NCBI GenBank assembly: GCA_009731375.1
Contig: BJOX01000300.1
Span: 58,413-122,412 of the forward strand
Reading direction: 5' to 3'
Length of the DNA stretch: 64,000 nucleotides
Source of the DNA: Paulinella micropora
Lineage: Eukaryota; Cercozoa; Imbricatea; Euglyphida
In this document: piece by piece, positions 38,938 through 63,475 of the stretch
How positions within the stretch are numbered: position 1 is the stretch's first letter
How the letters are laid out: each line of letters starts with the position of its first letter
Translations under genes and position numbers: made by a program
The notes under the pieces: model-generated
Databases searched by the model: none
Seen by the model: the letters and a program-made list of their open reading frames with translations, nothing else
What the model was told of the DNA's origin: nothing

Positions 38938-39579
38938 CTAGGGAAATAAAATATAGATATAGGGAAAAACTTGAAAGGCAATAGTTAGCATTTTCTCAGA
39001 AAAGCCGGGGCTGGGCTGCTGGCCTTGCCCTAGCAAAGTACATTCGTGCCGCGAGTAGGCTGGTAACAGCCTTGCGTCCCAGACGACGCCGCGCGCGCCC
39101 CAGCTGTTCCAGAAATGCCAGCCGTCCTTGCAATAGCCACCAAGGTCCCTCCACAAAGCTTGTCCCGGCTGAGCTTGCATCTGTTCAACAAAAGCGACAA
39201 GGTGGGTTGGTGGCTGGGACCGGCCGTCCAAAGAAACGAGCTGTGTGGAAGGCTTGACGTTTACGTCGACCGTTTTGAAGACAACCCCACAACCACCGGT
39301 AGCCTGGACCCACGCATAGATAGCTTGGTACGGCGCGCCGCCGTTGACGGCGCTGAAGTTGACAATGAAGTCCACGGCGAACCTGGCAAAACGCTTCCTG
39401 CACCTGTCGTCGGCGGCGCAGCTCTGGCAGCCGGTTTTGGCTGTGGTCCTGATCTTTCCGGTCTTTTGGTCAACCAAAAGCGCCTTGTACTGGTCTGAAC
39501 TCGTGCATTTTCTGTCAACCAGATGTTCGTGTTCTCGGTACCTTTGCAAAAGCTCGGGGCTGAACGGCCTAGCGGCCAT
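38938..39579 (-). CDS. Hypothetical protein, 213 aa
   Basis: Met lies three bases after a poly-T AG (TTTTTTTTAG-AGC-ATG), so a spliced 5' leader is likely. Features: a polar start (SPELLQRYREHEHLVDRK), six or more Cys including GCQSCAADDRC, and Trp/Gly-rich stretches (DGWHFWNSWGARG). No family recognised. The end may be an intron read-through, since the last residues become hydrophobic. It lies just outside the retrotransposon. Confidence 0.5.
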   Translation of the reverse strand: MAARPFSPELLQRYREHEHLVDRKCTSSDQYKALLVDQKTGKIRTTAKTGCQSCAADDRCRKRFARFAVDFIVNFSAVNGGAPYQAIYAWVQATGGCGVVFKTVDVNVKPSTQLVSLDGRSQPPTHLVAFVEQMQAQPGQALWRDLGGYCKDGWHFWNSWGARGVVWDARLLPAYSRHECTLLGQGQQPSPGFSEKMLTIAFQVFPYIYILFP

Positions 39580-40137
39580 GCTCTAAAAAAAACACAGCGA
39601 GGCTCGGTAGCTCGGGAAAAAAAATCAGCAAGAAGGCAAGCAAAGAAAAACCAAAGTGGAGGAGGGCGCTGCCACTCTTTTTCCTTCCTTTATTTTTTTA
39701 CTGGAAAGCTTTCTTCTTTTTTTTAGTTCCGTGCTACAAGAGGTGGGAAGAGTTTTTTTTGTTTCTTTTCTTCGCCTGCTAACTCCGCGGCCCCCCCCCC
39801 TGTCTCTTGCAGTACCCCGTCACGGCCCTTTCCTCTCCTCTCAGTTTTTCTTTTGTTTGGTTTTTTTTTCTGGGTTGACTGGAACCGCCCTTGGCCTCCT
39901 TTTCTTTCTCAAATTCTTTTTTTTTCTTGCCTCCACAACAGAGGTTAGCGAAGTGATAAATTTAGTACGAGACTTTTCTTTTTGTTTGTTTGTTTTACAA
40001 GAGTTTTTGTTTAATCTTTACCTGAAGCTTTTTTTTCTCTTTTGTAATAACACAAGCTATCCAGTAATTAACTCTGGTCTTAGATTAGCTTGCATCTTCA
40101 CGGCTGCTCTCCAGAAGTTAAAAAAAAGCAAGTGAGG
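39580..40137. other. T-rich spacer, no gene seen
   Basis: Pyrimidine-rich on plus with many T runs. Probably the intron or intergenic space between the two minus-strand genes. Confidence 0.5.
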
Positions 40138-40963
40138 TCAGGGTGTTATTTGTAAATTAACATAGTTCACCGAGCCATCAGGGCCCCGAACATAATTGCA
40201 GTTCGCGTTCAAAGCAGGGCCCGTCGTTAAATAATATAAATTACCACTTGACGCCGCTAGGTAATTATACCACAAAATAGTGTTGCATCCGAGTACCAGC
40301 GTTTCGGGAGAACCCAAGCGGACGGATCCGCCCACTGGTTGCGATATGTCCGTACCGATGCACTGTGAACTGCCCCCATACCAATATATAAGAGCCACAT
40401 TAAGGTTTGGACCGGTGATTATGAATTGCCTGTCCAACAAACTGCCGTACGACCCACAGTTGCACAAGAGGATGTAGTTGCTGACCGGATCCCTAGTTAG
40501 GCACTTGCCGTTTGCTTGCAACACGACCGGACCGGGAGGTGAAGTGCTTGCAGTAATAGAAGGGCTTGCACTAATGGTCGGTGTCCGCGATGGGCTGGAG
40601 CTTAAGCTCTTACTCGCTGATGCTGTCAAGCTTACAGTCGTTGAGCTAGTTGGCGTCACGGACCGCGTGGCCGAAGCTGATGGCGTCACGGACGGCGTGA
40701 CTGATTTAGTTGGCGTCACGGACGGCGACAGCGAAATGGTTGGCGTCACGGACGGCGACAGCGAAATGGTTGGCGTCGCGGACGGCGTCGGGTTCTGCGT
40801 CAGCAGGTACAGCGCGGTCCCGGCACTGCCGCATGGCAGCATTGCAATCTCTGCCGTAGACCCGCCGACGCCGACGCAGACATTTGAGCTCGCCAGCTGG
40901 TACAGCGGGCCGCCAAAGGCGGCCGACACGTTGCGCGAGCCAGCAAGTGCTACCTGCACCAGC
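40138..40963 (-). CDS. Ser/Thr-Pro-rich protein with trefoil-like Cys repeats, 5' partial
   Basis: Starts after TCAACTGCCAG and ends TGA. An N-terminal Cys-bearing segment (SNVCVGVGGS, AMLPCGSAGTALYLL), a ~75-residue linker of S-x-T-P-T and SPSVTPT repeats, then a C-terminal part with repeated C(L/I)-x(n)-C units (GKCLTRDP, YILLCNCG, SQCIGTD, LVLGCN). This is the pattern of ricin-type beta-trefoil carbohydrate-binding modules, seen in many secreted proteins. Inferred: a secreted or cell-surface glycoprotein. The signal peptide would be in a missing upstream exon. Confidence 0.5.
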
Positions 40964-41969
40964 CTGGCAGTTGAAAACGTTACTTAATCAGTACTCAAGT
41001 TGAACAACTACAAGTTATGACAGTGACAGTTGATAAATAAACAGAAAAATAATCAGTGACTCAAGTTTTTTTGAAGTAACGGAACAAAAAACTTGACTCA
41101 TGATACTACTGAGAAATGTAAACTTGAACGATATAAACTTCCCAGGCTTGAAGTCTTTGGCAAAGTTAAGACAATATTGATAATTCTGTCCGATACGGTC
41201 ACGGTATTAATGTTCATTCAGATCAATAGCTCCCCTCCCAGACCATAAGGATAGGTTGGAGTTGCGGTCGGATCGAAACGAATCGACTTACTAACACTGG
41301 CAGATGATTGACCGATAGATCATAGTATCATGATGTGCTGAAAATGTGAATAAGCCAGAATAAAAAGAAAACTTGATGAATCAGTAAAAAAGATTGCAGA
41401 TGTATATAGATCAATGCGCGATTATGTGCTTGCGTATATGCCGCCCCACTGTCATATCAGACTGAGCGGCACTTAACGACCTGCCAACTTTCAATTACTA
41501 ACGTTGACTTTTCATTCTTTTTTGACTGGCCAGTTAGATTCTCCTCCAATTTTATCCGAGGGAATAGTGTCTAGTCACCGACCGTCACTCGGCGAGTTCG
41601 GATAATTTTCACATTTTATCCCGGTTTGGTTCGGCTGGTCTTGATTCCACTTCTCAGCTCGCGCACCCTGACGAGGGCCCGCTCGAGGGGGAGAGGGCAT
41701 TATGCCGGCCCACCCGGCGGTATATAATAATGGCACATGATTACCCGATGTTCCGGTCTGTTCGGTTATACGGAGTCCCTTCTACGTTAGGTATTCCTCA
41801 TTCTACAAGTCGTTAGATAGTTGTTATATGATTAAATATTGAGTTATTTAATACCGTACTTGAACAGACTAACCGATTAAATAATTAATCGGTCTAACAA
41901 AGTCTACTTATTAATAAATAAACGAAGTGACCTCTCAGCTATTTACTGGTATTTCACCTACTCTCTGGA
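40964..41969. other. Intergenic, GC-rich patch and TATA-like site
   Basis: No gene seen. Contains a GC-rich patch (41660-41720), TATATAATAATGG at about 41721, and a 9-bp hairpin (ACCGATTAA with a 4-nt loop) near 41871-41892. Confidence 0.5.
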
Positions 41970-42050
41970 GTTAGGACTTAATGCAGCAATAGAGACTTTT
42001 AATAAGAGTTCGTTGTGTATTTATCCCTTGGGGTTGTATCCAAACTCACA
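41970..42050. repeat. R5 dispersed repeat, copy 1
   Basis: Contains AATAGAGACTTTTAATAAG and AGTTCGTTGTGTATTTATCCC and ends ATCCAAACTCACA. The same block is at 61977-62067. It could be the end of an LTR-like or other element. Confidence 0.75.
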
Positions 42051-42762
42051 CATGCTGAAGAAATTTATTGCAGCTGTCTGAAACTTCATTGAATGTGGGA
42101 GACACCACACGTGAAAAAAACCTGATAACTTGAACGGATGATAGATATATACTGAAGCTACTACCTGCTGAGTTCGAAGTAGCTAGATGTTGGGTCCACT
42201 CATTTATGACAGCACGAAAGAGATAAGCAAGCCAAGCAGGCCGCAGTCACTGCGGTTTTCTGACTTGGCAGCTTGTGCATAGGCTTGTGCGATTGTGCCC
42301 AAAGCAGTGATTGTGACATATAACTGACGACACTCAAGTGGCAAAACTGTCCAACAATCAACTCATTTTTCTCAATCAAAATCCAACACACGAAAACGTT
42401 GAGCATACCCTTTCAAATCATTTGTCAGACAAGAGCTTTGAAACGATAATTTCAACGTTGCCATCGCACTAAAATTGATGCCGAATGTGACTAAAATTGA
42501 TAGAGAGCGTTGAAATCCAAGTTGGACTATGTTGCCGTCCTTGAAAATGTCGTTAGTGACAAGCGCGGTGAAAGCCACGTGACATGTTCGAGCTGAGGTC
42601 AGCTGAAAGTGGTGTGTCAGCAGTCTACTAATGATAGAGGCTGGCACGTCAATACTAGCATAAAATACGTACACGATGTAAATATCGTAAAAAATTGGAA
42701 ATGTGTTCGGCCTATGGTTGACGAAAATTTTCTTTACAGATAGTCTTCCTCCCTCCCTATCT

Positions 42763-42766
<4 letters not shown>
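42051..42766. other. Unique sequence, no gene recognised
   Basis: Only short open frames; none with domain or splice support. Confidence 0.5.
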
Positions 42767-42848
<82 letters not shown>

Positions 42849-43016
42849 TTCGGGATTGATGAGATAACCAAGTAAACAACCAATTCAAACCAGCTTACAA
42901 ACACGCCCCCCCCCCCCCCCCCCCCAAAAAAAAAAAAAAAAAAANNNNNNNNNNCATCATCAGCGGCAGGAGCAGCAGCAGCAGCAACAACAACAACAAC
43001 AACAATAACAAAAATA

Positions 43017-43051
<35 letters not shown>

Positions 43052-43074
43052 ACAATAATAATAGTGATAGTAAC

Positions 43075-43126
<52 letters not shown>

Positions 43127-43200
43127 AGCAGTGAGAAGTATTAGTAGTACTAGTAGTAGTAGTAGTAGTAGCAGCAGCAGCAGCAGCAGTAGTAGTAATG

Positions 43201-43250
<50 letters not shown>
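42767..43250. repeat. (TC)(CA) repeats, C and A tracts, gap, trinucleotide arrays
   Basis: TC and CA arrays to 42848, poly-C then poly-A (42905-42944), a 10-N gap (42945-42954), then CAG/CAA, CTA, AGT and ATA arrays. Confidence 0.9.
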
Positions 43251-43251
<1 letters not shown>

Positions 43252-43316
43252 GTGCTTCTCTGTCAATGGCTGATGCATTTCTGCACATGCGCCTCCATCG
43301 TCTCACCCGTGAGGGG
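43252..43316 (-). mobile_element. tRNA-derived SINE, fragment cut by gap
   Basis: SINE tail (TGCTTCTCTGTCAATGGC onward on plus) with (ATA)n at its end. The gap 43317-43519 removes the rest. Confidence 0.8.
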
Positions 43317-43521
43317 NNNNNNNNNNNNNNNNNNNNNNNNNNNNNNNNNNNNNNNNNNNNNNNNNNNNNNNNNNNNNNNNNNNNNNNNNNNNNNNNNNNN
43401 NNNNNNNNNNNNNNNNNNNNNNNNNNNNNNNNNNNNNNNNNNNNNNNNNNNNNNNNNNNNNNNNNNNNNNNNNNNNNNNNNNNNNNNNNNNNNNNNNNNN
43501 NNNNNNNNNNNNNNNNNNNAT

Positions 43522-43690
43522 AGTGCTTCTCTGTCAATGGCTGATGCAAATCTGCACATGCGCCTCCATCGTCTCACCCGTGAGGGGAGTACGAAGAATT
43601 GACGATAGGCTCTAATGACACCCCCGCAAGGGCAGTTCCAACACTTCCAGACGGACCGGTATGTTCAATGAAAATACTGGTGGCACCGAC
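43522..43690 (-). mobile_element. tRNA-derived SINE, head-truncated
   Basis: SINE body from the tail to TGGTGGCACCGAC, where the tRNA-like head is replaced by an (ATA)n array. Confidence 0.8.
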
Positions 43691-43752
<62 letters not shown>

Positions 43753-43825
43753 CAATCATCATCATCATCATCATCACTATCACCATCGTCAAAATCATAC
43801 ACGAAATTGTGCACTTTTCCCGCCT

Positions 43826-56596
<12,771 letters not shown>

Positions 56597-56696
56597 CTAC
56601 ACACATTCACATACATGTATGTACGTATAAACGAGACAACAAAAATGGTACACTCATAAAATCAAACCAATTTTGTGATGAGTCTGTTTAGTTTTG

Positions 56697-56903
56697 CGAT
56701 AGAGCGATAGATAGATAGATAGATTAGGTAGATTAGGTAGATAGATAGAAATATAAGTAGTAAGTAGGTAGGTAGGTAGGTAGATAGGTAGATAGGTAGA
56801 TAGATAGATAGATAGCTAGCTAGCTAGCTAGCTGGTAGCAGCTAGCTAGCTAGAGCTAGCTAGCTAGTAGCAGCTAGCTAGCTAGCTAGACAGACAGACA
56901 GAC

Positions 56904-56963
<60 letters not shown>

Positions 56964-57086
56964 TGATAGATAGGTAGGTAGGTTGGATAGATGGATAGAT
57001 GGATAGATAGATAGATAGATAGATAGATGGATAGATAGGTACTAGTACAGTACTACTATTACTGCTAGTACTACTAGTACTACTAG

Positions 57087-57136
<50 letters not shown>

Positions 57137-57250
57137 TCACTACTAGTACTACCGCTACTACTACCACACTACTAGTACTAGCACTAGTACTACTACTAGT
57201 ACTAGTAGTAGTACTAGTACTAGTACTACTACTAGTACTAGTACTACTAC
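56697..57250. repeat. (GATA)n, (GCTA)n and (CTA/AGT)n arrays
   Basis: GATA and GGTA units, a CTAGCTAG block (56810-56890), GACA/GATA units, then ACT/AGT trinucleotides with many ACTAGT sites. Confidence 0.9.
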
Positions 57251-58430
57251 TACTCTTCCAGTGCGAGTAAGTCTTCTAGTACGACTAGCAAGGTAAAACG
57301 GGTAGACAGAAACAGCAAAAAGGTTCGGGTGCGTTGCAAAGCAAAAAGGTTCCGCTTGAATGTAGGGGGGGGGGATGTGACATAACCAGAGGAGGCAATT
57401 CAGCAAGATGGAAAGGTTCAGGCAAGACAGAATGAAAGCATGCATGCCAATCACATGAGTACATTTCTAAGGTACAACAGACCACAAATGGAAAAGATAG
57501 AACAAGGAGACAGAATATGCTCATGAACACTAACATGATGTCTCTCAAAGTTAAAATGATAAGTCACACACAAACAACGTGCAGAAGTTCTGGCGAATGG
57601 AATCGTATGAGCCAAGCATATTGCACAACAAAAGTGAAGCCGAAAAAACAGAAAGCAACCAAAATCGGCAAAACAAAGAAAATCTTTGCGTTTGTATTTC
57701 GAAGATGATTTACCCATCTCCAAGGAACCTTTTTGGAGTAAAAAGCGTTCGGAACGGTTTTGCTGAAGCAGCAGAAAAGTTGATACTACCCCACTATGAC
57801 CACCATCCTTTTTCGCGAAAGCTTGAGGTATCGATGTGAGTGGTCAAATTTAGCACAAATCTCAACACTGTGCTCAATTTACCCTTCTCATATGTGTGGC
57901 GGGACCGCCAAAGCCGGTAGATTTTGGAAAGCCCGGCCGGTCCGAAGCCCCATGGTGGATCTTGTCGCTTGAGCGTTCAACAAAAGGGGTAACTTTCCGG
58001 ACTTTTTTGCTCGTGGTACTCGCGTCAGAAAATGAGGAATGATACCGACAATTGTTTTGCTTTATTTTTTGTATGAGTAAATAGTAAATGGCTTTGATTT
58101 CAAAAATGCATTGTGTAAGTACTTGTGTAAACCAGTCACTGGATGTACACTGGATGTAAGTCTATTCTCACATTCGAAAAGTTCTCCCCTCTTTTCCTTT
58201 GGTTTTTCAGCTGTGTTTCTCTTTCTGTCGCTTGGTCCGTCTTGTTGATGTGTTGATGAACCATGTTTTGTAGGCTCTTTTCTTTTGTCTGAGGCACTGC
58301 CTGGTAGACTTTTTCCTTTGTCTAAAGAGAAGGAAAGGAATGTGTGCTCTGGTTTTGTCGTTGTGGTTGCTGTGGTGGGTGCTGGTGGTGGTGTTGGAGG
58401 TGATTGTTATTTTTGCTATTCCTAAGGCGT
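57251..58430. other. Unique sequence, no gene recognised
   Basis: Short open frames on both strands, for example plus 57579-57839 and minus 57451-57723, without domains or splice support. This may be the promoter and 5' region of the bHLH-PAS gene. Confidence 0.4.
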
Positions 58431-58540
58431 TGTCGTTGTCTTCGTTGTCTTCGTTGTCGTCGTTGTCTTCGTTGTCGTCGTTGTCTTCGTTGTCGTCGTT
58501 GTCTTCGTTGTCGTCGTCGTCGTTGTCGTCGTCTTCGTCT

Positions 58541-58608
<68 letters not shown>

Positions 58609-58806
58609 GCTGTTGTTGTTGTTGTTCCATCCATCCCATCCATCCCAACAATACTTCCATCCATCCCATCCCTCCATCCCTCCATCCATCCATCCATCCA
58701 CCCACCCACCCATCCATCCATCCACCCACCCACCCATCCATCCATCCACCCACCCACCCATCCATCCATCCACCCACCCACCCGTCAATCCATCCATCCA
58801 TCCGTT

Positions 58807-58856
<50 letters not shown>

Positions 58857-59290
58857 CATACATACATACATACATACATACATACCTACATACCTACATA
58901 CCTACAGACCTACAGACATACATACATACATACATATACATATATATGTACATACATACATACATATACATGCATATGTACATACATATGTACATACATA
59001 CATACATACATGCATACATACATACATACATAACATACATACATACATACATACATACATACATAAATACATGCATACATACATGCATACATACATATGT
59101 CATACATACATACATACACATACATACATACGTACGTACGTACGTACGTACATACATACATACATACACTACATACATACATACATACATATATGCATAC
59201 ATGCATGCATAGGAGAGAGAGAGACATACATACATACATACATACATACTTACTTACTTACATACTTACATACATACATACATAGATACA

Positions 59291-59322
<32 letters not shown>

Positions 59323-59345
59323 CATACATACATACATATGTACAT
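58431..59345. repeat. (GTC/GTT/TTC)n, (CCAT/CCAC)n and (TACA)n arrays
   Basis: A trinucleotide block to 58626, CCAT/CCCA units to 58800, then TACA tetranucleotides to about 59345, followed by GA repeats to 59418. Confidence 0.9.
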
Positions 59346-59372
59346 GCATACATACATGCATATAGGAGAGAT

Positions 59373-59405
<33 letters not shown>

Positions 59406-60129
59406 TGAGAGAGAGAGAGACCAGATGATGGGCAACGCCTCTTGGGAATATCCAAGTCATTGGTGTGTGCGTACTGTTTGCAATGTCAAAGTTCTGTGTG
59501 TGCGTGTGTAATAGCAGGTGTGTGCGCGCTTGAGCAGTGGGCAGCGACCGACGCGCATCCCGGTAAGATTCTAAACACGCTGGTTCACCTTTTTCCAAAA
59601 AATGCTTTGCCCCCCCCCCCCCCATTGGGGAGGGGCTGCAGAAATTCGGAGAGAAATATGTTCTGCATGTTGGTGACAGGGGAAAGCGCGCGCCCGGGGG
59701 ATGCGTGGGGTGGTGGTNNNNNNNNNNNNNNNNNNNNNNNNNNNNNNNNNNNNNNNNNNNNNNNNNNNNNNNNNNNNNNNNNNNNNNNNNNNNNNNNNNN
59801 NNNNNNNNNNNNNNNNNNNNNNNNNNNNNNNNNNNNNNNNNNNNNNNNNNNNNNNNNNNNNNNNNNNNNNNNNNNNNNNNNNNNNNNNNNNNNNNNNNNN
59901 NNNNNNNNNNNNNNNNNNNNNNNNNNNNNNNNNNNNNNNNNNNNNNNNNNNNNNNNNNNNNNNNNNNNNNNNNNNNNNNNNNNNNNNNNNNNNNNNNNNN
60001 NNNNNNNNNNNNNNNNNNNNNNNNNNNNNNNNNNNNNNNNNNNNNNNNNNNNNGCATGAAAGTGTGCGTTTGAGGACGTGTGTGTATGTATGTGTTTGTT
60101 TGTTTGTGTGTGTGTGTGTCTATGTGCAG

Positions 60130-60157
60130 ACCAACCAGCGCTTGATGGATATTTTCG
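60130..60157 (+). CDS. Unidentified spliced gene, short exon 1
   Basis: After TATGTGCAG, before GTGCGG; encodes TNQRLMDIF plus one base. Joins in phase to the exon at 60416. A (TTC)n array (60183-60270) fills the intron. Confidence 0.4.
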
Positions 60158-60247
60158 GTGCGGGCCCCTTGCTCTTGCTTTGCTTCTTCTTCTTCTTCTT
60201 CTTCTTCTTCTTCTTCTTCTTCTTCTTCTTCTTCTTCTTCTTCTTCT

Positions 60248-60281
<34 letters not shown>

Positions 60282-60415
60282 TTCCATTTCTTTTCCATTT
60301 TCTTTTCCATTTCTCGATTCTCCATTTCTTCTCTTTTCTTTTTCCTTTTCTTTTCCTTTTCTTCTTGTTTGGTCCTCTGCTTGAATCACTCTGTCTGTGG
60401 CTCGCGCGGCTGCAG

Positions 60416-60451
60416 ACCCGATGGACGGCAACGTGTTGGTCAAGCACCTCG
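60416..60451 (+). CDS. Unidentified spliced gene, exon 2 (cut by gap)
   Basis: After GGCTGCAG; encodes PMDGNVLVKHL, then a 10-N gap at 60452. Confidence 0.4.
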
Positions 60452-60732
60452 NNNNNNNNNNCCCCCCCCAAAAAAAAATCACGCAAACACATATTGGTAT
60501 AGACATACCTTTGGGCAGGAGGCTTAGTGAAAAGGATTAGGGAGCAGGAGGGAGAGCTTGAAAACGATGTGTGTTTGTGGTGTGTGTGTGTGTGTGTGGT
60601 GTGTGTTTGTGTGTGTGGTGTGTGTTTGTGTGTGTTTGTGTGTGTGTTTGTGTGTGTTTGTGTGTGTTTGTGTGCATGTGTGTTTGTGTGTTTGTGTGTT
60701 TGTGTGTGTTTTGTGTGTGTATGTTTGCTTAG

Positions 60733-60803
60733 CGGTCTTCGCGATGTACACGATGGATGCTCTGCTCAATCCGCTCTGGTACCAAGCTTTCGGACCAAAC
60801 CTG
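60733..60803 (+). CDS. Unidentified spliced gene, exon 3
   Basis: After TTGCTTAG, before GTTAGG. 23 codons: VFAMYTMDALLNPLWYQAFG and PNL. Hydrophobic with aromatic residues; family not recognised. Its 3' half recurs at 61105 and 61166. Confidence 0.5.
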
Positions 60804-60814
60804 GTTAGGTGAAA

Positions 60815-60851
60815 AACAACAATAACAGCAGCAACAACAACAACAAAACAA

Positions 60852-60883
<32 letters not shown>

Positions 60884-61043
60884 ACAAAACAACAACAACA
60901 ACAGCAGCAGCAACAACAACAACAGCAACAACAACAACAACATCAACAGCAGCAGCAGCAACAACAACAACAATAACAGCAGCAACAACAACAACAGCAA
61001 CAACAGCAACAGCAACAACAATAACAACAGCAACAACAACAAT

Positions 61044-61075
<32 letters not shown>

Positions 61076-61104
61076 GAACAAGAACAAGAACAAGAACAAT
61101 GCGC
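60815..61104. repeat. (CAA)n/(CAG)n array
   Basis: CAA and CAG trinucleotides between exon 3 and its copies; a similar array follows at 61255-61415. Confidence 0.95.
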
Positions 61105-61216
61105 TGCGGCTCAACCCGCTCTGGTACTCTGCCTTTGGGCCGGAACAAGTACAAGAACAAGAACAATACGCTTCGGCTCAACCCGCTCTGGTACTCTGCC
61201 TTTGGGCCAAACCTGG
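61105..61216 (+). pseudogene. Two partial copies of exon 3's end
   Basis: CGGCTCAACCCGCTCTGGTA-type sequence (LNPLWYSAFGP) at about 61111-61141 and 61172-61216. The second ends AACCTG before GTGATG and so keeps a possible donor. Separated by (AAGAAC)n. Confidence 0.65.
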
Positions 61217-61416
61217 TGATGTGAGCAGCGGCAAAAAATTTGATTCAGTTTCCCAACAACGACAAAAACAACAACAAAAACAACAACAAAAACGACAACA
61301 TAAACAACAACAGCAACAACAACAGCGACAGCAGCAACAACAATAACAACATCATCATCACAATCATCATCAACAATAACAACCACAACAACAACAACAA
61401 CAACAACAACAATCAT

Positions 61417-61976
61417 AAGACTGGACAACGCCTCTTTACTGGTCACGTGACGGGCGGTCACTCTTGAGCCGGCAGAGGAGAAATTATGCACCGTGACGAA
61501 GTCAGCCTGTGATAATTCAAACTATTATTTTATTAATATTTGCAGTGTGACTTTTTCCACCTGCAGTACCGGTACTACACGACGTTTCGACTTCACTAAC
61601 TAGTTTTCGATTTCGTAGGAATGACTTCAAACGATTTAATCAAAGTTTTTTACAAAAGGTTAACCATTGCCTTTTTTCCCTAATCTATTACCTTTTCCCC
61701 GATTTCCCGTGAACACGCATGTGTGGTAAATTTGTGGACAAGGAAAACAGACTCTCTGAGAAACGGCTGAGAAATCTTTCCCAAATGAAAATTTCGACAC
61801 TTGAACATATTTATAGTATATAGTTAGCCTCGGACTTGACTGAAGCCCTCCTTCAAGTACTACACATTCATTTTCAAGTGTTACACTTAACCAACTCACA
61901 ATCTACTTTCACCGTGATCGTACCGTATGCAACAAAAGTCTGCAAACAAGTAGAAATCTACGTAAATGAACGAAGT
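61417..61976. other. Unique sequence, no gene recognised
   Basis: AT-leaning with only short frames. Confidence 0.5.
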
Positions 61977-62067
61977 AGGACATAATGCAGCCGGCCATAG
62001 AGACTTTTAATAAGAGTTCGTTGTGTATTTATCCCTTCAAAGTTGGAGTTGTATCCAAACTCACAAT
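61977..62067. repeat. R5 dispersed repeat, copy 2
   Basis: Matches 41970-42050 and ends at the same base (ACTCACA), here followed by (ATT)n. Confidence 0.75.
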
Positions 62068-62087
62068 TATTATTATTATTATTATTA

Positions 62088-62356
62088 TTGCTGTTGACAT
62101 TCAAGACAACAAAAAAAATTGATTTTTCTGTTTTGGTTGGAATTTCAGTTTTGGTTGGAATTTTGATTTTGGGTGAAAATTTGAATTTTTCAAATTAACT
62201 GCTATATTCGTCCGCAAAATATCGTAAATTTTCGCGAAATGTTACCGTTAAATTTGAAAATTTGAATTTTTGTCACAAAAATGAAAAACTGTCACAAAAA
62301 TGAAAATCTGACAAAAATGAAAAACTAATTTTTGTTGTCTTGAATGTCAACAGCAA
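62088..62356. mobile_element. MITE, TA target site, copy 2
   Basis: 269 bases with a perfect 28-bp terminal inverted repeat (TTGCTGTTGACATTCAAG and on), flanked by TA, inserted in (ATT)n. Interior related to 19640-19913. Confidence 0.8.
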
Positions 62357-62469
62357 TATTATTATTCAGTATTATTATCATTATTATTTATTATATATTA
62401 TTATCATCACATCATTATTACTATTATTATTATTATTACTACTACGGATGATTATTATTACCGGCTATG

Positions 62470-62523
<54 letters not shown>

Positions 62524-62524
<1 letters not shown>

Positions 62525-62593
62525 GTGGTCAAGTTCTACCATCTGGGCCCTGTCGCCAGTTCGATTCCCGTCGGTGCCACCAGTATTTTCATT
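62524..62593 (+). mobile_element. tRNA-derived SINE, head fragment in plus orientation
   Basis: AGTGGTCAAGTTCTACC ... AGTTCGATTCCCGTCGG ... then into the gap 62594-63475. The start of the A box is replaced by (ATT)n. Confidence 0.75.
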
Positions 62594-63475
62594 NNNNNNN
62601 NNNNNNNNNNNNNNNNNNNNNNNNNNNNNNNNNNNNNNNNNNNNNNNNNNNNNNNNNNNNNNNNNNNNNNNNNNNNNNNNNNNNNNNNNNNNNNNNNNNN
62701 NNNNNNNNNNNNNNNNNNNNNNNNNNNNNNNNNNNNNNNNNNNNNNNNNNNNNNNNNNNNNNNNNNNNNNNNNNNNNNNNNNNNNNNNNNNNNNNNNNNN
62801 NNNNNNNNNNNNNNNNNNNNNNNNNNNNNNNNNNNNNNNNNNNNNNNNNNNNNNNNNNNNNNNNNNNNNNNNNNNNNNNNNNNNNNNNNNNNNNNNNNNN
62901 NNNNNNNNNNNNNNNNNNNNNNNNNNNNNNNNNNNNNNNNNNNNNNNNNNNNNNNNNNNNNNNNNNNNNNNNNNNNNNNNNNNNNNNNNNNNNNNNNNNN
63001 NNNNNNNNNNNNNNNNNNNNNNNNNNNNNNNNNNNNNNNNNNNNNNNNNNNNNNNNNNNNNNNNNNNNNNNNNNNNNNNNNNNNNNNNNNNNNNNNNNNN
63101 NNNNNNNNNNNNNNNNNNNNNNNNNNNNNNNNNNNNNNNNNNNNNNNNNNNNNNNNNNNNNNNNNNNNNNNNNNNNNNNNNNNNNNNNNNNNNNNNNNNN
63201 NNNNNNNNNNNNNNNNNNNNNNNNNNNNNNNNNNNNNNNNNNNNNNNNNNNNNNNNNNNNNNNNNNNNNNNNNNNNNNNNNNNNNNNNNNNNNNNNNNNN
63301 NNNNNNNNNNNNNNNNNNNNNNNNNNNNNNNNNNNNNNNNNNNNNNNNNNNNNNNNNNNNNNNNNNNNNNNNNNNNNNNNNNNNNNNNNNNNNNNNNNNN
63401 NNNNNNNNNNNNNNNNNNNNNNNNNNNNNNNNNNNNNNNNNNNNNNNNNNNNNNNNNNNNNNNNNNNNNNNNNNN
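62594..63475. other. 882-N scaffold gap
   Basis: Largest gap in the window. Other large gaps: 14205-14783, 43317-43519, 46896-47145, 49103-49219, 51928-52716, 52957-53415 and 59718-60053. About a dozen and a half 10-N gaps also occur. Most lie in or next to simple repeats or SINEs. Confidence 0.99.

Noticed and set aside
58207-59212. Asn/Asp-rich and Tyr/Thr/His-rich frames near 58-59 kb
   Set aside because: Translations of GTC/GTT, CCAT and TACA repeats with no splice or domain support.
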